Assembly: GCF_017918235.1 (NCBI RefSeq) | Contig: NC_090594.1 | Span: 1,021,501 to 1,085,500 of the forward strand | Length of the DNA stretch: 64,000 nt | Direction of reading: 5' to 3' | Source of the DNA: Porcisia hertigi | Taxonomy: Eukaryota; Euglenozoa; Kinetoplastea; Trypanosomatida; Trypanosomatidae | Shown here: positions 29,465 to 38,973 of the stretch, piece after piece | How positions within the stretch are numbered: the first letter of the stretch is position 1 | How the letters are laid out: every line of letters starts with the position of its first letter | Position numbers and translations under genes: made by a program | Notes under the pieces: model-generated | The model's input: only the letters and a program-made list of their open reading frames with translations | Databases searched by the model: none | Told to the model about the DNA's origin: nothing

Positions 29465-31702
29465 TCACTGGCCGTCGTTCTCGTCCGGGTCTCGGAGGTC
29501 TGTGGCTTCCACCACGCGCGAGTCGAAAGCGACTCCATCCTCCCAGCAGCTGTGATCCACGTGCAAAACGTTGCTACTACCCCGTTTCCTCTTCGAAATG
29601 GTCACTTGTGTGTGACGCGGGCAGGCGGGACAGGGCAGGAACGGGTCGCGTTGGCCAAAGTTTACGTAGCCGCCACTGTATAGGGCGCACACCACGTGAA
29701 ACATCTCCGTGCATCGAGGGTGATAGCAGGCTACGCACGCGCCGGGTTTTCCGCAGAGCTCGCACATATTCATTTGCAAGTCGCACACGACAATATCCTC
29801 CAACTCGCTTCCGCTTTGGTAGGCAGAGCACAGGTGTGCGCAGCGCGGGTGAACGACATGAACACTCCGGGTAGAGCTATTCACGAAAGTATGCGTGCAT
29901 AGAAGTCGCGTGGGCGCATCCCCGTCCGGCACCCGCCTACGGTCAGAGAGATCGTGCTTCACCTGCTCAAAAGTAGGGATTTGTGTGCCACGGTTGCGCG
30001 AGCTTATCGTCAGCTTCTGCCGAACCACTGCCATGCACGCTGCCTCGTTGCTGCAATCCAGCCCACAAAGCAGACACTGCGTGGACACCTCCACCTTGCG
30101 TCGAATGCGCCCCTTTCGTTGCTCTTCACGGTTGGCGTGCTGCTCTACTAGCGGTTCACGCTCGCGAACATCGCGAGCAGTGACAATCGCGACACCAGGC
30201 TCGATCGGTGGTGCATCCGCTGGACGTTGCTGGCGAAGAAGCATCTCTTGACGAATGCGCAATTCCTGCCCGAAACTCGACGGAATCACACCACTCACAG
30301 GGGCCGTGCTTGCGCCCGCATTGCCGCTCAGGGTGGCCATCGTGAAGGTCGTTCGTCGCGGGCCTGAAGACGAGGACGACGACAGCGCGGACGCAGGTTG
30401 GTACGCGCCGCCGCCAACGCCACTGAGGGAAATGCCGTTCTCCGAAGACGCAACGCCACTAGAACCACATGGGAAATGATGTGCGCGCTGCTGCTCCTGC
30501 TGCCGCTGCCCTATGAGCTGGGTCACATCCACTACCCCTGTCGAGCCTAGCTGCTCCCGCACAGTGACGATCGCCCTACCGCTGGGCTGCGGCGCAGGCG
30601 TCGCAAGGATGCGCACCACCTCCAATTTCGAAGACCGATCAAGGCGAAGCAGCAGAGGGTGTGCGTTGGTCTGGTAGCGCACGTCCACGTCGCTCTTACG
30701 CCGCACGTACACTTGGCGCAGCTCCAGCACTTGCCGGCGGTCTCCGCGAAGATGATCACGTATGGCTTTGTGCACCACTTCGTCAAATGTAACTGCCGTG
30801 ATTGCCTGGGTCACGTCCTCGGCGTCACCGAGGTCAAGCTCTGCCACCGTCATACCAGGCTTGGGTGTTTTGAAGCGTACAGCGAGAAGGATGCAGCGCA
30901 GGTAGAACCTCACGTGCTCTGGCGGAGATGTAAGCTCGCGAATGTGCACCAATACTTCACCATTAGCATCACGCAGATCGGAGCTGAACGCCTCTTTTCG
31001 GAGTTCGATCCCTGGGTCGTGTGTGTTTAGTGATGCAGCCCCGGGTGCAGGTGTGGGGGCCGAGACACCGAGCCTCGCGACATCGTTCTTGCAGAGGCGC
31101 TTAAGATTTTCGCGTGTGAGCGCGGCGAGCTGCACCGATGACAGCGCTGCATTGGGCTCCGACGACGCCAAACAAGAGATGGCGCTGGTGTTACGAACGG
31201 CAACAGACTTGTACTCGTGCAGCTCAATCTCCAAGCACTCGAGTATATCCGGCGGACGCTCATCGTCCTCGTCGCTACTGGCGTCGGTTTTGCTTAGGGG
31301 TAGCGGGTCGCAGCCACTCAAATGACTTTGGTCTTGAGGATCAGTGAATGGCGAGGGTGAATCACCGAGAAGTGACTGCTCCGCCAGAGACGGCATTGCT
31401 AGTCGCGGCGGCGGCGGCGGACGCTCCCTTGCCACCCTGCGTGCCCATTGCCGCAGAAGCGTATTGAAGTAGGCGGTGTCAACGACAATACGATCACCAG
31501 TGTTCTCCTCGGCGTGGAAGACGGTAAAGTCAGTGTGATTGAGCCCCATGAAACTTATTTTTGCCTCCACCAGCGCGCGAAGATCGTCAATGGATCGATC
31601 CTCCGGCTCTACGAAGTCAATGACATCGCGAAACACGCGCTCGCCGTCGATGTGCGGCAACTTCACGAATCGGAGTCGAAGACCGACGCGGGTGCGCGGC
31701 AT
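29465..31702 (-). CDS. Extended PHD (ePHD) zinc-finger protein
   Basis: This 745-residue protein ends in an extended PHD module (about 545-700). It begins with CLLCGLDC as the first Cys pairs, then CTHTFVN and VHPRCAHLC as the pre-PHD part. A PHD-like cluster follows: CELCGKPGACVACYHPRC, then FHVVCAL, then FLPCPACPRH. Such modules occur in chromatin proteins of the BRPF/AF10/JADE type, where they read or bind nucleosomal histone tails or DNA. The N-terminal 85 residues form a compact charged domain (GLRLRFVKLP...RSIDDLRALVEAKISF) that could be a PB1- or ubiquitin-like beta-grasp fold. The middle is Ser-rich and disordered. The ATG at 31700-31702 fits the unit and gives a clean N-terminal domain. 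Nuclear location is inferred from the ePHD. Confidence 0.8.
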   Translation of the reverse strand: MPRTRVGLRLRFVKLPHIDGERVFRDVIDFVEPEDRSIDDLRALVEAKISFMGLNHTDFTVFHAEENTGDRIVVDTAYFNTLLRQWARRVARERPPPPPRLAMPSLAEQSLLGDSPSPFTDPQDQSHLSGCDPLPLSKTDASSDEDDERPPDILECLEIELHEYKSVAVRNTSAISCLASSEPNAALSSVQLAALTRENLKRLCKNDVARLGVSAPTPAPGAASLNTHDPGIELRKEAFSSDLRDANGEVLVHIRELTSPPEHVRFYLRCILLAVRFKTPKPGMTVAELDLGDAEDVTQAITAVTFDEVVHKAIRDHLRGDRRQVLELRQVYVRRKSDVDVRYQTNAHPLLLRLDRSSKLEVVRILATPAPQPSGRAIVTVREQLGSTGVVDVTQLIGQRQQEQQRAHHFPCGSSGVASSENGISLSGVGGGAYQPASALSSSSSSGPRRTTFTMATLSGNAGASTAPVSGVIPSSFGQELRIRQEMLLRQQRPADAPPIEPGVAIVTARDVREREPLVEQHANREEQRKGRIRRKVEVSTQCLLCGLDCSNEAACMAVVRQKLTISSRNRGTQIPTFEQVKHDLSDRRRVPDGDAPTRLLCTHTFVNSSTRSVHVVHPRCAHLCSAYQSGSELEDIVVCDLQMNMCELCGKPGACVACYHPRCTEMFHVVCALYSGGYVNFGQRDPFLPCPACPRHTQVTISKRKRGSSNVLHVDHSCWEDGVAFDSRVVEATDLRDPDENDGQ

Positions 31703-31761
31703 GGTTGTGCGTGCGCGGCTGACTGCACAGTCTGTGTTGTCGTCGAAGATTCACTCTCTAA

Positions 31762-31804
<43 letters not shown>

Positions 31805-32606
31805 AAATGTATATTAAAATCTCTATATCTGTGCCCTCTTTAAAAATTATTACGGTGCTGTATAATGGGTAGTAGTATCTATGTGAGTGCGTCTATAGTG
31901 TTGTAATTAGATGAACAGGCCTAGACAACTCACAAGTGTGTGGCCCAAAAGAGTGCACACACACACACACGCGACAATGCCGTGCTGCCTTGTGTCGTTG
32001 TGGCACCTGTGAGCTTTGCGTCGTTGGTTCACACTGGCGAGCAGCTGGGAGATGGAGGTGGTGTATATTCCCGCCTCTACGATGAAGAATACGACCTTGC
32101 CTGTGACCTGCAAATCTGCTTGTAGGAGCACGGTAGAGTCACGGTGATGGGTGAAGACGGAGGCCGCGCACGTGATAGAAAGCAACAGAAGGTGGGCATG
32201 AGACGAGGGGTAGGGAGGAGGCGCCCAGGAGGAGAGGAAAGCGTGGGCTCCGAATCGTGCGGGCACACACAAACCCGGGCACATTGGTTACAGAGGGGTC
32301 ATCATGCCTGCGCCTGCCTCGTTGGGCCCATTTTTTACAGGTTTCATGACGGGAAGTGTTGAGATTTAATGGGTATTCCTGTGACGACGAAGGGAAGATG
32401 GAGATGCACACGCGGACACCGCCTCCCCCTCCCCTCCCCTCCCCTCTCATCTTTAACCGCCCTCCCCCCTTTCTTTCACACGCAGAGAGTGTGTGGGATT
32501 ATGGGCTTCGACAACATGAGGGGGTGTGAAAGAAAGGAGGGGGGGTGAGGGGGTTGCACAGAGAAGCACCAGCATCCACACCATGATCGCTGACTTGTCA
32601 TCACTG
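31703..32606. other. Intergenic: 3'UTR of the PUS7-like gene and leader of the ePHD gene
   Basis: No gene seen. A (CA)n run at 31767-31801, which is (TG)n on the coding strand, lies 65 bases upstream of the ePHD start. Another CA run is at about 31956-31971. GA-rich stretches at about 32189-32245 are pyrimidine tracts on the coding strand. Confidence 0.45.
31767..31801. repeat. (CA)n microsatellite
   Basis: About 17 CA dinucleotides lie 65 bases upstream of the ePHD start; on the coding strand this is (TG)n within the leader region. It is the longest pure dinucleotide run noticed. Confidence 0.9.
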
Positions 32607-34445
32607 CTACTTCGCGGCCAGGAGGCGAAAAATAGCGGAGGGTGACACGGTGGCCATCATGAATGCCTCTCGAATCACTGACGTCGCGTGACTTCCAGGT
32701 GGCAGCGTGAACTGCATCACACACGTCATGCCAAGCTTCCGCGCTGGCTTGAGAAAAAAATTGCGCGCTGTGCCGTCACGGATGCCGAGGCGTGCAACCA
32801 TGTTTTTGCCTGTCCGCCGCGACAAGGGTGAGCGGAAGCGCAGAATGCCATCTTGATCGTGGTATATCGACGCCTTTAAGCGCGTCGCACCGGCGTCCTC
32901 CTCCCAATCCCAACCGCGCTTCTCATCCACGATGTAGAACGACATATCGCTGGGCAGCTGCACGAGCCGCCGAAAAGCTGGGCGAGGCGCGAGGCGCATT
33001 TCTGGCAGACCCTCGACGCGCAGCTCTTGTGTGAGGGCGACGAAAAGTGCATCGCTGCTCCCCTCCAATAGGAGTGGGATCTGAGTCTCACATCTGCCGA
33101 AAGTTGGCAGCACGACGTCTGTGAGGCTATAGCGGGCAGCCTCCGCCTTGGAGCTCACACGCTGGTAGGCATTCGCCGTGTGCGCTGTTCCGCTTTCTTC
33201 TGCCGAGAAGGCCGACCAGTCTTGGTGGGCAGAAGAAAGCATGGCGCCGTTGATGTGGTCTGCTGCACCGACAAAGACATCTCGCGCATCTTTTGCATCG
33301 CCAATGTGCTGATGTGTGAAGCCTTGAACGCGAACGATGTCACCGACAGCGACGGCGTCACCACCGCGTTGCCAACGAAGAGAGGCCAGTGCGTTGAAGT
33401 GCACATCTGTAATGGCGTGCAGTGCCTCCTGCAGCACGAGCGGTCGCACCGCTTCGCGAATAACCTGGGCCGAGTCATGGTGACGCGGCGCGATATCTGC
33501 TGCCCGCCGCACAAAGTCCAAGAGCAGATCGTGGTGCGGTGGGTACACCCCGGTCTGCCGCGTCCGCGCGTAAACTTGTGTGTCGCTTTTGATCGCGGCC
33601 TCGATCCCTTCAACCACGCCGCGCCAATCACGCCGCGAGCTGCGCGGCGAGGCGAGGACCTCCTCCAGCACGGGCATCTCACGCTGCACGTGTGTGGTGC
33701 CCTCGGTGAGCCGTCTCACGTAGCGCCTCAGGAAATTGCCGTACTCGCGACGCAGCAGCAGCTTGGTGTCTTCGTAGACGCAGGAAAGCCCCACCCCATG
33801 TCGTGCGGCGTGGGAGTAGTTAAGGAAGCCGTTCTGGGCCACACTTCGAAGCTGCGGCAGGATATCACCCAAGCTGCCTTGAATGTTGCGCAGGGTAACA
33901 GTGTACCGCGTGTTGGGAAGCAAGTGAAGAGGGAAATGGTCAGCCTCTGAGTCCACAAGTACCTCCTGGACAGGACTGACGTACACGTCCCCTGTCCCAG
34001 TGTGCCAGAGCTGCTCTTGGTGAAAAGAGTCGCTCAGATGCTGGGTTGCCTGTGCTCGATCACAACGAAGCCAAACATAGCGCGATGCACAGCTAACAAA
34101 GTCTACAGGAGCGAGGAAATGAAACCGCATATGCCGCGGCAGTCGCTCACGGAGTTGCCGCTCCAAGACCGGGTCTGGCACCCCTTCGCTGAGAAGGCGG
34201 ACGACAAAGCTTGTGCGAGGCTTGCCGTCCGCTGCCGTAGAGGACCCGAATGCGTCGCTAGGTAGCTCTTCCTCTACTATGTAATCGTCGAATGCCCACT
34301 TCATCAGCGCCACAGGGCGGCGCCTGTCCGTTGTTGCAACTGCCGGCGCATAGCGCGAGCAGGTGATGCCGATAGACCGCTCCACCTCCTCGGCGCCATG
34401 GGCGTGCTTTCTCGACAACCGGTAGTGGAGACGGTCTTTTGTCAT
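32607..34445 (-). CDS. Divergent PUS7/TruD-family pseudouridine synthase-like protein
   Basis: This 612-residue protein keeps the skeleton of the TruD/PUS7 family. It has an N-terminal FDDYIVEEELP (family DFxVxE), then LPNTRYTVTLRNIQG (family GNxFxLxLR) and NYSHAARHG at 209-217 (family NYFGxQRFG). Later come DVHFNALASLRW...VAVGDIV (family AYQSYLFN...GDLV), YSLTDVVLPTFG, and near the end FTLPPGSHATSVIREAF (family LPxGSYATMxLRE). The catalytic loop, normally GxKDxxAxTxQ, reads FLAPVDFVSCASRY: the Asp (residue 115) can be aligned, but the Lys and the Thr/Gln are gone. The enzyme may be inactive, retuned or serve as an RNA-binding scaffold. The frame continues upstream to 34736 through low-complexity sequence; the ATG at 34445 is chosen because it begins a charged, family-like N-terminus. 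Confidence 0.75.
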   Translation of the reverse strand: MTKDRLHYRLSRKHAHGAEEVERSIGITCSRYAPAVATTDRRRPVALMKWAFDDYIVEEELPSDAFGSSTAADGKPRTSFVVRLLSEGVPDPVLERQLRERLPRHMRFHFLAPVDFVSCASRYVWLRCDRAQATQHLSDSFHQEQLWHTGTGDVYVSPVQEVLVDSEADHFPLHLLPNTRYTVTLRNIQGSLGDILPQLRSVAQNGFLNYSHAARHGVGLSCVYEDTKLLLRREYGNFLRRYVRRLTEGTTHVQREMPVLEEVLASPRSSRRDWRGVVEGIEAAIKSDTQVYARTRQTGVYPPHHDLLLDFVRRAADIAPRHHDSAQVIREAVRPLVLQEALHAITDVHFNALASLRWQRGGDAVAVGDIVRVQGFTHQHIGDAKDARDVFVGAADHINGAMLSSAHQDWSAFSAEESGTAHTANAYQRVSSKAEAARYSLTDVVLPTFGRCETQIPLLLEGSSDALFVALTQELRVEGLPEMRLAPRPAFRRLVQLPSDMSFYIVDEKRGWDWEEDAGATRLKASIYHDQDGILRFRSPLSRRTGKNMVARLGIRDGTARNFFLKPARKLGMTCVMQFTLPPGSHATSVIREAFMMATVSPSAIFRLLAAK

Positions 34446-35188
34446 GCAAGAAAGAATAAGAGGCGAAGGAGGGGTGTCACACGGGGTCGCACACTCCTGT
34501 AAAAGTGGGAGTGTCGCTGTTCTGGAAAGAACAGGGGGGGGGGGGATGGGCTGATGAGCAATGGAGGCAAAGGTGTGTGTGTGTGTGGGGGGGGGGGGGG
34601 GGCCTATGCGAAAAACGGGGGAAAAGGACATCCAAAGTGAGACAGAGCCCAGAGAGTGCAACGGGGGCACGCGTACACAAGACAGCCACACAGTGGAGCA
34701 GCGTGGCATCAAAAAGGGTATGCGTATTTTATTCAAGAGAGGAAGGGGGGGTGAGGGTCAGTCGCAGAGAAAACGAAAACGACTGTACCGGCACAAGACA
34801 ATGACGACGTCTTGTAGCGAGGAACATCTGCAACATCGATTTTGTTTGTTGTGTTTCCGCTTCCGACATCTCAGGGAGTCCGTCGTGGAAAAAAAAAAGG
34901 GAACGACGTAACACATGTGGCCAAACAAGCATCCGTACACAGAGACAGACAGACGCACTTCTAGCAGATTGTGGAGGAGAGCCCACGCGCGCCACCAAGC
35001 CGAAGGCCCGCTCGACCAAGCACCTTGACGGACAACACACGTTGTGATCAACCCCCTTTTCCCCACTTCATTTCCAGGGGGAAAGCTGTGAGGAGAGAGG
35101 CGCACCGCTTCTTTGACCTCGCGCCGTAGAAGGTGAAGGAGACGCCAACCATGATCGTCATCAGTTGCTCGACAGCTGGCTCGAGTGT
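34446..35188. other. Intergenic: 3'UTR of a four-TM gene and leader of the PUS7-like gene
   Basis: No gene seen. A TG run followed by a 16-nt G-run lies at about 34573-34602. On the coding (minus) strand this is a C-run plus CA repeat, and together with purine-rich stretches at 34530-34548 and 34739-34752 it supplies the pyrimidine tract for splicing of the PUS7-like mRNA. Confidence 0.45.
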
Positions 35189-35968
35189 TTACTCCTGCGG
35201 CGCCGGTGTCCTGATCGGCTGATCTGTCGAGGCGCTCCCTAGCGCCATTGATTGGAGCTGCTGTCGACGCCACGGGGGCATACAGCGGTTGGCGTATCCG
35301 CCATGAGGTGCCATCATGAAGTAGGGGCGGTCTGCTGAGACGCAAAATGAAACACAGGTCACAAAACCCAGGTGACCGCTTGCCACACCGCTTAACCAGT
35401 AGGTGGTGCCCATTCCGATAAAAAAATCACGGCTAGATCGCAGCACTCGCGCCTCCAGTGGCTCCGAGGGGATCGGGTAGCGATGATAGAGACGTCGACC
35501 TGCTGCAGTGAGCGTCAGTCCTTTGCGCCATCCCAGAGTGCCGAGGCCGATTCCCGCAGTCCAGAGCCCCGCATTCGCGACGATTGCTTTTGTCCACGCT
35601 TGACCCCAGGAGTTTTTCTTGCTGCTCCACATGGCCTCCGCCATGAAGTAGTGCAAAGTGGCGCCCACCAGGACGCCCGGGAACGCAATCCATGCGGTTT
35701 GCCGCATTGCACCATTCACAGTGTAGTTAATACGCGACTCTGCAAAAATTGACACCGCTGTGGCAGATGCAGCAATGCAGAAAACGGCCGCAGAGGAGAC
35801 CAGAGTACCGTACGCTACACAACACAGAGAGCAGCACTTCTCCTTCTTCAGTTGTTCACGACGGTTGGCCGGAATTAAGGCATCCCTCGTGTCCCCTACA
35901 CTACTGAGCCTGTCACCATCCACCTTTGTGGAGCTGAGAATCGATATGCGGCTCTTATCCAGAGCCAT
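35189..35968 (-). CDS. Four-TM membrane protein, unrecognised
   Basis: I do not recognise this 259-residue protein. It has a soluble N-terminal 45 residues ending in KKEKCCSLCC, a Cys-rich juxtamembrane patch that could be acylated. Four hydrophobic segments follow at about 50-76, 92-112, 126-146 and 183-210. Between helices 3 and 4 lies a basic loop with LYHRYPIPSEPLEARVLRSSRDFF, and after helix 4 a short tail with PHGGYANRCMPPW. Gly and small residues are common in helices 3 and 4 (GLWTAGIGLGTLGW). An upstream TTG extends the frame by seven codons; the ATG at 35968 is used. Organelle or plasma membrane cannot be told apart from the sequence. Confidence 0.65.
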   Translation of the reverse strand: MALDKSRISILSSTKVDGDRLSSVGDTRDALIPANRREQLKKEKCCSLCCVAYGTLVSSAAVFCIAASATAVSIFAESRINYTVNGAMRQTAWIAFPGVLVGATLHYFMAEAMWSSKKNSWGQAWTKAIVANAGLWTAGIGLGTLGWRKGLTLTAAGRRLYHRYPIPSEPLEARVLRSSRDFFIGMGTTYWLSGVASGHLGFVTCVSFCVSADRPYFMMAPHGGYANRCMPPWRRQQLQSMALGSASTDQPIRTPAPQE

Positions 35969-36966
35969 GGCGGTCTGTGTGCTACACAAAAGACCACGTG
36001 TTTTTTTTCAAGCCAAGGCACACGCAGCTTGGCCCGCTGGTCAACTTCAATCCACCGAGGAATCCAAATCAGGGGAGGGTGGGGGAACAAAATGATGTTC
36101 CCGCCGCCCCCGAGGAGGAGGAGGGGGTGGGTAAAAAATATAGAGACACAGAAAAGGGGAAAGGAAGGAGGGAGAGTAGAGAGGCGGGGGGGAGCATTAT
36201 CCATGCCCAGCTGTGATGCTGCGCCTTGTTCGACTGACGGTACACGGTGGCCTTCCTTCCTTGTTTTTCCGCAGCGGTGGTACCGAGCGTATCCGCCCTC
36301 CCCTCACCAGGACGGCAGGCGGAAGCTGTGGTACGGAGAGAGGCACACACGCACACACATCCACACCATAACGTGGTTGAGACGCCCCCCCCCCCACACC
36401 CAATAAAGTGCCCTACTACCGACTTTCCCCTGTCCAAAAACAGAAAGGGAACAGTGACCGTCAGGTGCAAACCACCCACCTGAAAAAACAATTCAACAAC
36501 AACAAGAGGACGCACTGAATGGGCAATTGGCGTCCCCCCCCTCCCTTCCCCTCCCCTCCCCTTCCGAAATCCTTCACGGCGCTTTCATCGCCCATGACAT
36601 CAACGGTATTGTGGGAAATGAGAAGGGGAAGATCACGACGGAGCTGGCGCACGCAATTGATATTCACATCGTCGACGACAACCGAGGTGAGTGGGGCACA
36701 CATACACACACACACACAAACACATAAAGTAAAATAAAAACACTAAGTGAAAAAAAAGGAGGGCTTTGCACACTAACCCTACGAAAGGGGGGGAGAGAGT
36801 AAACGGCGCGCCGCGCGGGATTCCTGTGTGGAAGACAAGCAAAAGTAAAAGAAAGGAAGCTGCTCTGCAAGCTCGCGGCGCGTGCTATTAAGCGCGCCCC
36901 TAACAACAGCCTGCGGTTCCTCAGGATGCCGCTCGTACCGCCGCCTTTCATGATCGCCCGTGCCCT
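35969..36966. other. Intergenic, 1.0 kb: 3'UTR of the 668-residue gene and leader of the four-TM gene
   Basis: No confirmed gene. GA-rich stretches at about 36066-36195 are pyrimidine tracts on the coding strand. A C-run lies at 36387-36395 and a C-rich tract at 36532-36563. The stretch 36567-36690 has coding-like base use in one frame on each strand but no recognisable family. Confidence 0.45.
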
Positions 36967-38973
36967 TCAGGCTTTCGGCACCCCACCTTTCTGCTTTGCC
37001 GTTGCCGTGCAAAAAACAGCGACGCGCTGCGCAGAGGAGTTCTCAAAGCTGTTAATGCGGCGGATCATAGAAATATCATCAGGAGAGAGCTTCGTCGATG
37101 AAATAGAGCGCACGGCTGGCATGGAACCTTTGTTCATGGCAGGAGCATGTCGGTGGGGGTCTGTTGCAGAAATCTGAGACGTGTGAAGGACGTCTGAGAA
37201 AAACGCCGCGGATACCCCGCCGGCCTCCTTCGCGGTGGACGCTGGTAATAAATCGGCATCGCCGCAGTGCCCGCGAATGCTGATGGAACACGGAGCAGAC
37301 GAGGTAAGACTTGCCACAGGTTTCGTCCGCTTTGGCTGCTGCATCGCCTTGGCGCGTTCGTCCAACTCGACCTGCTCCTGCGCCCGCAGCTGTCTCTGCT
37401 TCAGCTTCCATATCTCGTGCTTTCGGGCGAGTGACTTCACCACTTTATCCTGATGCTGCGACGCCTCCCCCTCCTCCTCCTCCCCCGTTTTGCGAATCTC
37501 GACAGGCGTGGTGGGAAAGGACGGTAGTCGTCCCTCCTGGCTTGAGCTCGCTCCCAGTAGCCCACTATCGGCGATTGCTGCTGCATCTACCTGCGTCACG
37601 CGCCTCGAGTTCTGTGTAGCCGGCGACGGCGGTTCGACAGGCAACCAGTTCGCAGCTTCGTTGTCCTCCTCCGCAATAACGAGCTCGTCAACTGGGGTTG
37701 TAAAGGCGTTCGTCGCCGCGCTTCCTGTGGGCGCATGTGGGGAGTGTGCGCCATCTTTGTCGCCCCGGCCATCTTCAGGGGCGCTTTGCGGGTGTTGATT
37801 CTGTGGAACGCTCCATGTTTGTGTCTGTGTGAGTTCCCGTGAGACCATCTTCTCGAACTTTTGCCGCCTCTGTTGTTGCAAACGCGTTAGAAATTGGTTC
37901 GTCAACTCACCTGCCACGCTAGGGGACCACCCGCTGCTGTTTGATGGCGAAGACGGCGACACACACGAGGTGTGCGAAAAGACAGAGGGGCCCAATCGAC
38001 ACGACGGCGGCGAAAGTGCACCCATTACGGTGGAAGTACTGGCTGACCCATTCGCGATGCTGGTGTGAGCTGGCAACGTCTCGAGGGGAAACGAGGATGG
38101 GCTACCGAGATCATTGGTGGTGCTGGTGGTGGGGGGTTGGAGGGGCGCCGGGAGCGGAATCGTACGAGAGAAGACCTCCCTCATGTTCACCGACCTCGCC
38201 TGCTTTCGTAAAGCTCGCTGTGAATGCTTGAAGGCTGCCTGCAGCTCCGCTGTCTCTGCCCTCTCCTGTGCCCGTCGCTTGTATTCACCGCCGCCGCTGC
38301 TACCATGTCCATTCTGGACTGCGCTCTCTCCTCGCCTGCGTCTTTTGTCTTTTACCGCTTCCGCGACAGGCGTCGCCTGCGAACCAGCCGTGGCATACAC
38401 CGCTTCAGTGGCGATGACACCCAAGTCAGCTAGCGGAAGACTTTCCACCCACTCTGATGTGACACTGTACTTGTCCTGTATCGCTTTGCTGCGAGCCGCG
38501 TCGTCGTACTTGCTGGCATCGGCACTACGGTTTTCTCCTTCGTTTTCGCCATTCTGCACCAGAGCCTGAAGCTCTTCTGGGGTAACCGCCGTGGTGTGCG
38601 ACTGCAACGGCAAGAAATCTCGTGAAGAGTCACCGAGAATTGGCTCCAGACCTTTGTCGTGCACCAGAAACGACTGACCCTTCGTTGCTCTAAACTGGGT
38701 CACGTCGTCCGCTGCAAACGGCATGCTCGCGCTCTCGCAGACTCCGGATATTACATCAACGGAGGATCTCGTGGGTTTGTCCTCCTCCTGCCTCTCGAGG
38801 CTGGGGGCTTCGGTCGAAGCTACAACCGGCGGAGCGCTAGAGAACACAGCGAGTTCATCCTTGCTATGAGAAACCGCAGGCGCGGGTGACTGCGTGGCGG
38901 GCACGCCGTTCAGCAGCCCAGTCGATGGTGTCGACTCATCTGCATCAAGCAATGACGCTCGTTCCGAGTGCAT
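36967..38973 (-). CDS. Large disordered protein, unrecognised
   Basis: I do not recognise this 668-residue protein. It is dominated by Ser, Ala, Glu, Pro and Thr with no membrane segment or zinc ligands. Short ordered candidates are a helical segment DDAARSKAIQDKYSVTSEW followed by VESLPLADLGVIA (about 155-190), a basic helix with FKHSQRALRKQARSVNMREVF (about 245-270), and a charged coiled-coil stretch with KSLARKHEIWKLKQRQLRAQ (about 525-555). The C-terminus has DDISMIRRINSFENSSAQ. Third codon positions are G/C-biased throughout, so it is coding despite low complexity. Many Ser-Pro pairs suggest phosphorylation. A scaffold or cytoskeleton-associated role would be a guess. The start is the ATG at 38971-38973. 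Confidence 0.6.
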   Translation of the reverse strand: MHSERASLLDADESTPSTGLLNGVPATQSPAPAVSHSKDELAVFSSAPPVVASTEAPSLERQEEDKPTRSSVDVISGVCESASMPFAADDVTQFRATKGQSFLVHDKGLEPILGDSSRDFLPLQSHTTAVTPEELQALVQNGENEGENRSADASKYDDAARSKAIQDKYSVTSEWVESLPLADLGVIATEAVYATAGSQATPVAEAVKDKRRRRGESAVQNGHGSSGGGEYKRRAQERAETAELQAAFKHSQRALRKQARSVNMREVFSRTIPLPAPLQPPTTSTTNDLGSPSSFPLETLPAHTSIANGSASTSTVMGALSPPSCRLGPSVFSHTSCVSPSSPSNSSGWSPSVAGELTNQFLTRLQQQRRQKFEKMVSRELTQTQTWSVPQNQHPQSAPEDGRGDKDGAHSPHAPTGSAATNAFTTPVDELVIAEEDNEAANWLPVEPPSPATQNSRRVTQVDAAAIADSGLLGASSSQEGRLPSFPTTPVEIRKTGEEEEGEASQHQDKVVKSLARKHEIWKLKQRQLRAQEQVELDERAKAMQQPKRTKPVASLTSSAPCSISIRGHCGDADLLPASTAKEAGGVSAAFFSDVLHTSQISATDPHRHAPAMNKGSMPAVRSISSTKLSPDDISMIRRINSFENSSAQRVAVFCTATAKQKGGVPKA

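Noticed and set aside
34446-34736. N-terminal extension of the PUS7-like protein
   Set aside because: The extension is Pro/His/Thr-rich from C- and CA-runs in the UTR; the ATG at 34445 starts family-like sequence.
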